Program-made: the position numbers and the translations under genes
DNA from: a virus
Direction: 5' to 3' (one strand)
Virus record (IMG/VR): IMGVR_UViG_3300042392_000134
Coordinates: 1-39,809 of that record
DNA: 39,809 bases
Shown: positions 38,868-39,809 of the stretch, one piece after another
Position numbering within the stretch: position 1 is the stretch's first letter
Layout: the number at the start of each line of letters is the position of its first letter
Notes under the pieces: model-generated
What the model saw: the letters and a program-made list of their open reading frames with translations, nothing else
What the model was told of the DNA's origin: nothing
Database searches by the model: none

Positions 38868-39809
38868 TCAGTCCTTCTTGTAGCGGTGGGTCTCGAAGCC
38901 GGCCGCAGCAAGCGGCAGCTCCATTGACCAGCTCGGGTTAGCGGACATAAGCGCCGCCAGACCGTCAGGGCTATATGCCGGATCGTCAGGCGTCTCAGTG
39001 ATCAGCTCGTCATGCACATGCAGGCAGACGGCGTACCCAGCCTCTTCGGCCTTGAACATGCCGGATGCTAGCACGTCACGCGCCACTGCCTGGACGACGT
39101 TCTCGACCAGCTTGCCGCCATAGGTCTCAATGACCTCCCACTTCTTGGTGTATTGGTTGACGCCATCATAGACGATCGAGCCCTCACTAATGCCCGCGTT
39201 CGGATAGCAGAGGTAGCGCCCGCTCGGCAGCTTAATGCGCAGCCAAGTGTCGGCGTATGTGATGCCCAGGTCGCGCACAACGTGCCGCTTACCGGGCTCT
39301 CGGATTGCGTCCTTGACGGCGCTTTCCAGCATATACCAGAACTTGACGACGTGCTTGTGCGCTTTGCGCCATGCGTCCACGATGTCGCGCACCTCCTTTT
39401 CAGGCAGGAACACGCCGTAGAGCGCAGCCATGCTGCTGAACGCCCCGACGCTGCCTTGGTAGCCCAGGGCCAGCTCCTGCACCTTGCCGATCTGGCGCTC
39501 GTCCTTCGTGACGTCTTCAGCCTTCTTGTTAAAGGACTTGGCGTAGGCCAGCTTGTACAGGTCAGGCCCGACGCCATAGTCGAACTGTCTAAACGCTTCG
39601 GTCTTCCAGTTCTCGCCGGCGAGCCACGCGAGCACGCGCCCCTCGATGTTGGACAAGTCAGAGACGACCAGCTTGCGCCCTTCCGGCGCGACCAGGGCGC
39701 CACGCACCGCGCTCGAGCATAGCTCGGCCACGTTGTCGAACATCAGATCCTCGCAGTCTAACTTCATGGCGTCGATGCCCATGTCGATCTGCTCCTGCTT
39801 GAGCGTCGG
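38868..39809 (-). CDS. Family A DNA polymerase, C-terminal part (5' end outside window)
   Basis: The frame is open through the right edge, so the start and the exonuclease/thumb parts lie outside. Visible motifs: A, VVSDLSNIEGRVLAWLAGE (first metal Asp); B, ERQIGKVQELALGYQGSVGA (O-helix Arg and Lys, then Tyr); C, CLHVHDELITETP (HDE). These are the palm/fingers motifs of pol I-like polymerases, of a phage branch with LSNIEGR and ELALGYQG. This is the phage replicative polymerase. It begins the minus-strand cluster, followed after 3 bases by VRR-NUC. Confidence 0.9.
   Translation of the reverse strand, partial: PTLKQEQIDMGIDAMKLDCEDLMFDNVAELCSSAVRGALVAPEGRKLVVSDLSNIEGRVLAWLAGENWKTEAFRQFDYGVGPDLYKLAYAKSFNKKAEDVTKDERQIGKVQELALGYQGSVGAFSSMAALYGVFLPEKEVRDIVDAWRKAHKHVVKFWYMLESAVKDAIREPGKRHVVRDLGITYADTWLRIKLPSGRYLCYPNAGISEGSIVYDGVNQYTKKWEVIETYGGKLVENVVQAVARDVLASGMFKAEEAGYAVCLHVHDELITETPDDPAYSPDGLAALMSANPSWSMELPLAAAGFETHRYKKD

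Noticed and set aside
1-39809. tRNA, rRNA, integrase or attachment sites
   Set aside because: None was recognisable by eye; nearly all sequence is coding and gaps are short (none over 300 bases).

Overview
This window is a 39.8 kb piece of a tailed double-stranded DNA phage (or prophage/metagenomic phage contig). Both ends cut through genes: the left edge is inside the portal gene and the right edge is inside a family A DNA polymerase gene. I see no tRNA, integrase, repressor, CRISPR array or insertion sequence. A short-tailed (podovirus-like) virion is the best guess. There is no tape measure or sheath, two adaptor-like proteins and one long P22 gp10-like tail protein are present, and a block of very large Ala/Gly/Gln-rich proteins looks like internal ejection proteins. 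The host is not shown by the sequence. The high GC, the GH19 endolysin and peptides resembling the TonB boxes of sphingomonads and caulobacters hint at an alphaproteobacterium (inference only).

Layout, left to right on the + strand. (1) 1-9 kb, head module: portal C-terminus, two tiny genes, a GroES-like co-chaperonin, an acidic scaffolding-type protein, a conserved unknown, a head-decoration-type protein and the major capsid protein. A terminator-like hairpin and a stand-alone endonuclease VII-type HNH gene follow. Next come small beta-rich surface proteins, one with a C1q-like C-terminus, and three basic or Gly-rich small virion-type proteins. (2) 9-21 kb, adaptor and adhesin module: an adaptor-like protein with a beta-sandwich insert, a CxxC protein, a 941-residue fibre and three small beta proteins. 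Two twin adhesins carry six propeller-type repeats each, separated by a GIY-YIG endonuclease. A three-gene cassette with a 2OG-Fe(II) oxygenase and a 674-residue duplicated fibre close the module. (3) 20.7-23.4 kb, lysis module: several small membrane proteins including two related holin-like ones (one with an EF-hand-type loop), a small lipoprotein, GH19 endolysin and overlapping Rz/Rz1-type spanins. (4) 23.4-36.8 kb, tail and ejection module: adaptor, fibre-like protein, gp10-like protein, then five large proteins. Many start and stop codons overlap by 1-4 bases, so this looks like one long translationally coupled operon. (5) 36.7-39.8 kb, minus strand: a replication/recombination cluster transcribed towards the virion genes (DNA polymerase A, VRR-NUC nuclease, SNF2-type helicase, a DUF6378-like protein and a 50-codon gene starting with TTG).

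The most distinctive observations are these. The twin six-repeat adhesins have protein repeats that are nearly invariant while their codons are scrambled, with two hypervariable patches per repeat. A homing-type endonuclease gene has its first six codons duplicated from the adhesin gene it precedes. Short linear motifs recur across the scaffold and putative internal virion proteins. A DUF7178/HhH-GPD-like domain is fused to the last protein of the ejection block. All functional calls are from reading motifs; no database search was run.
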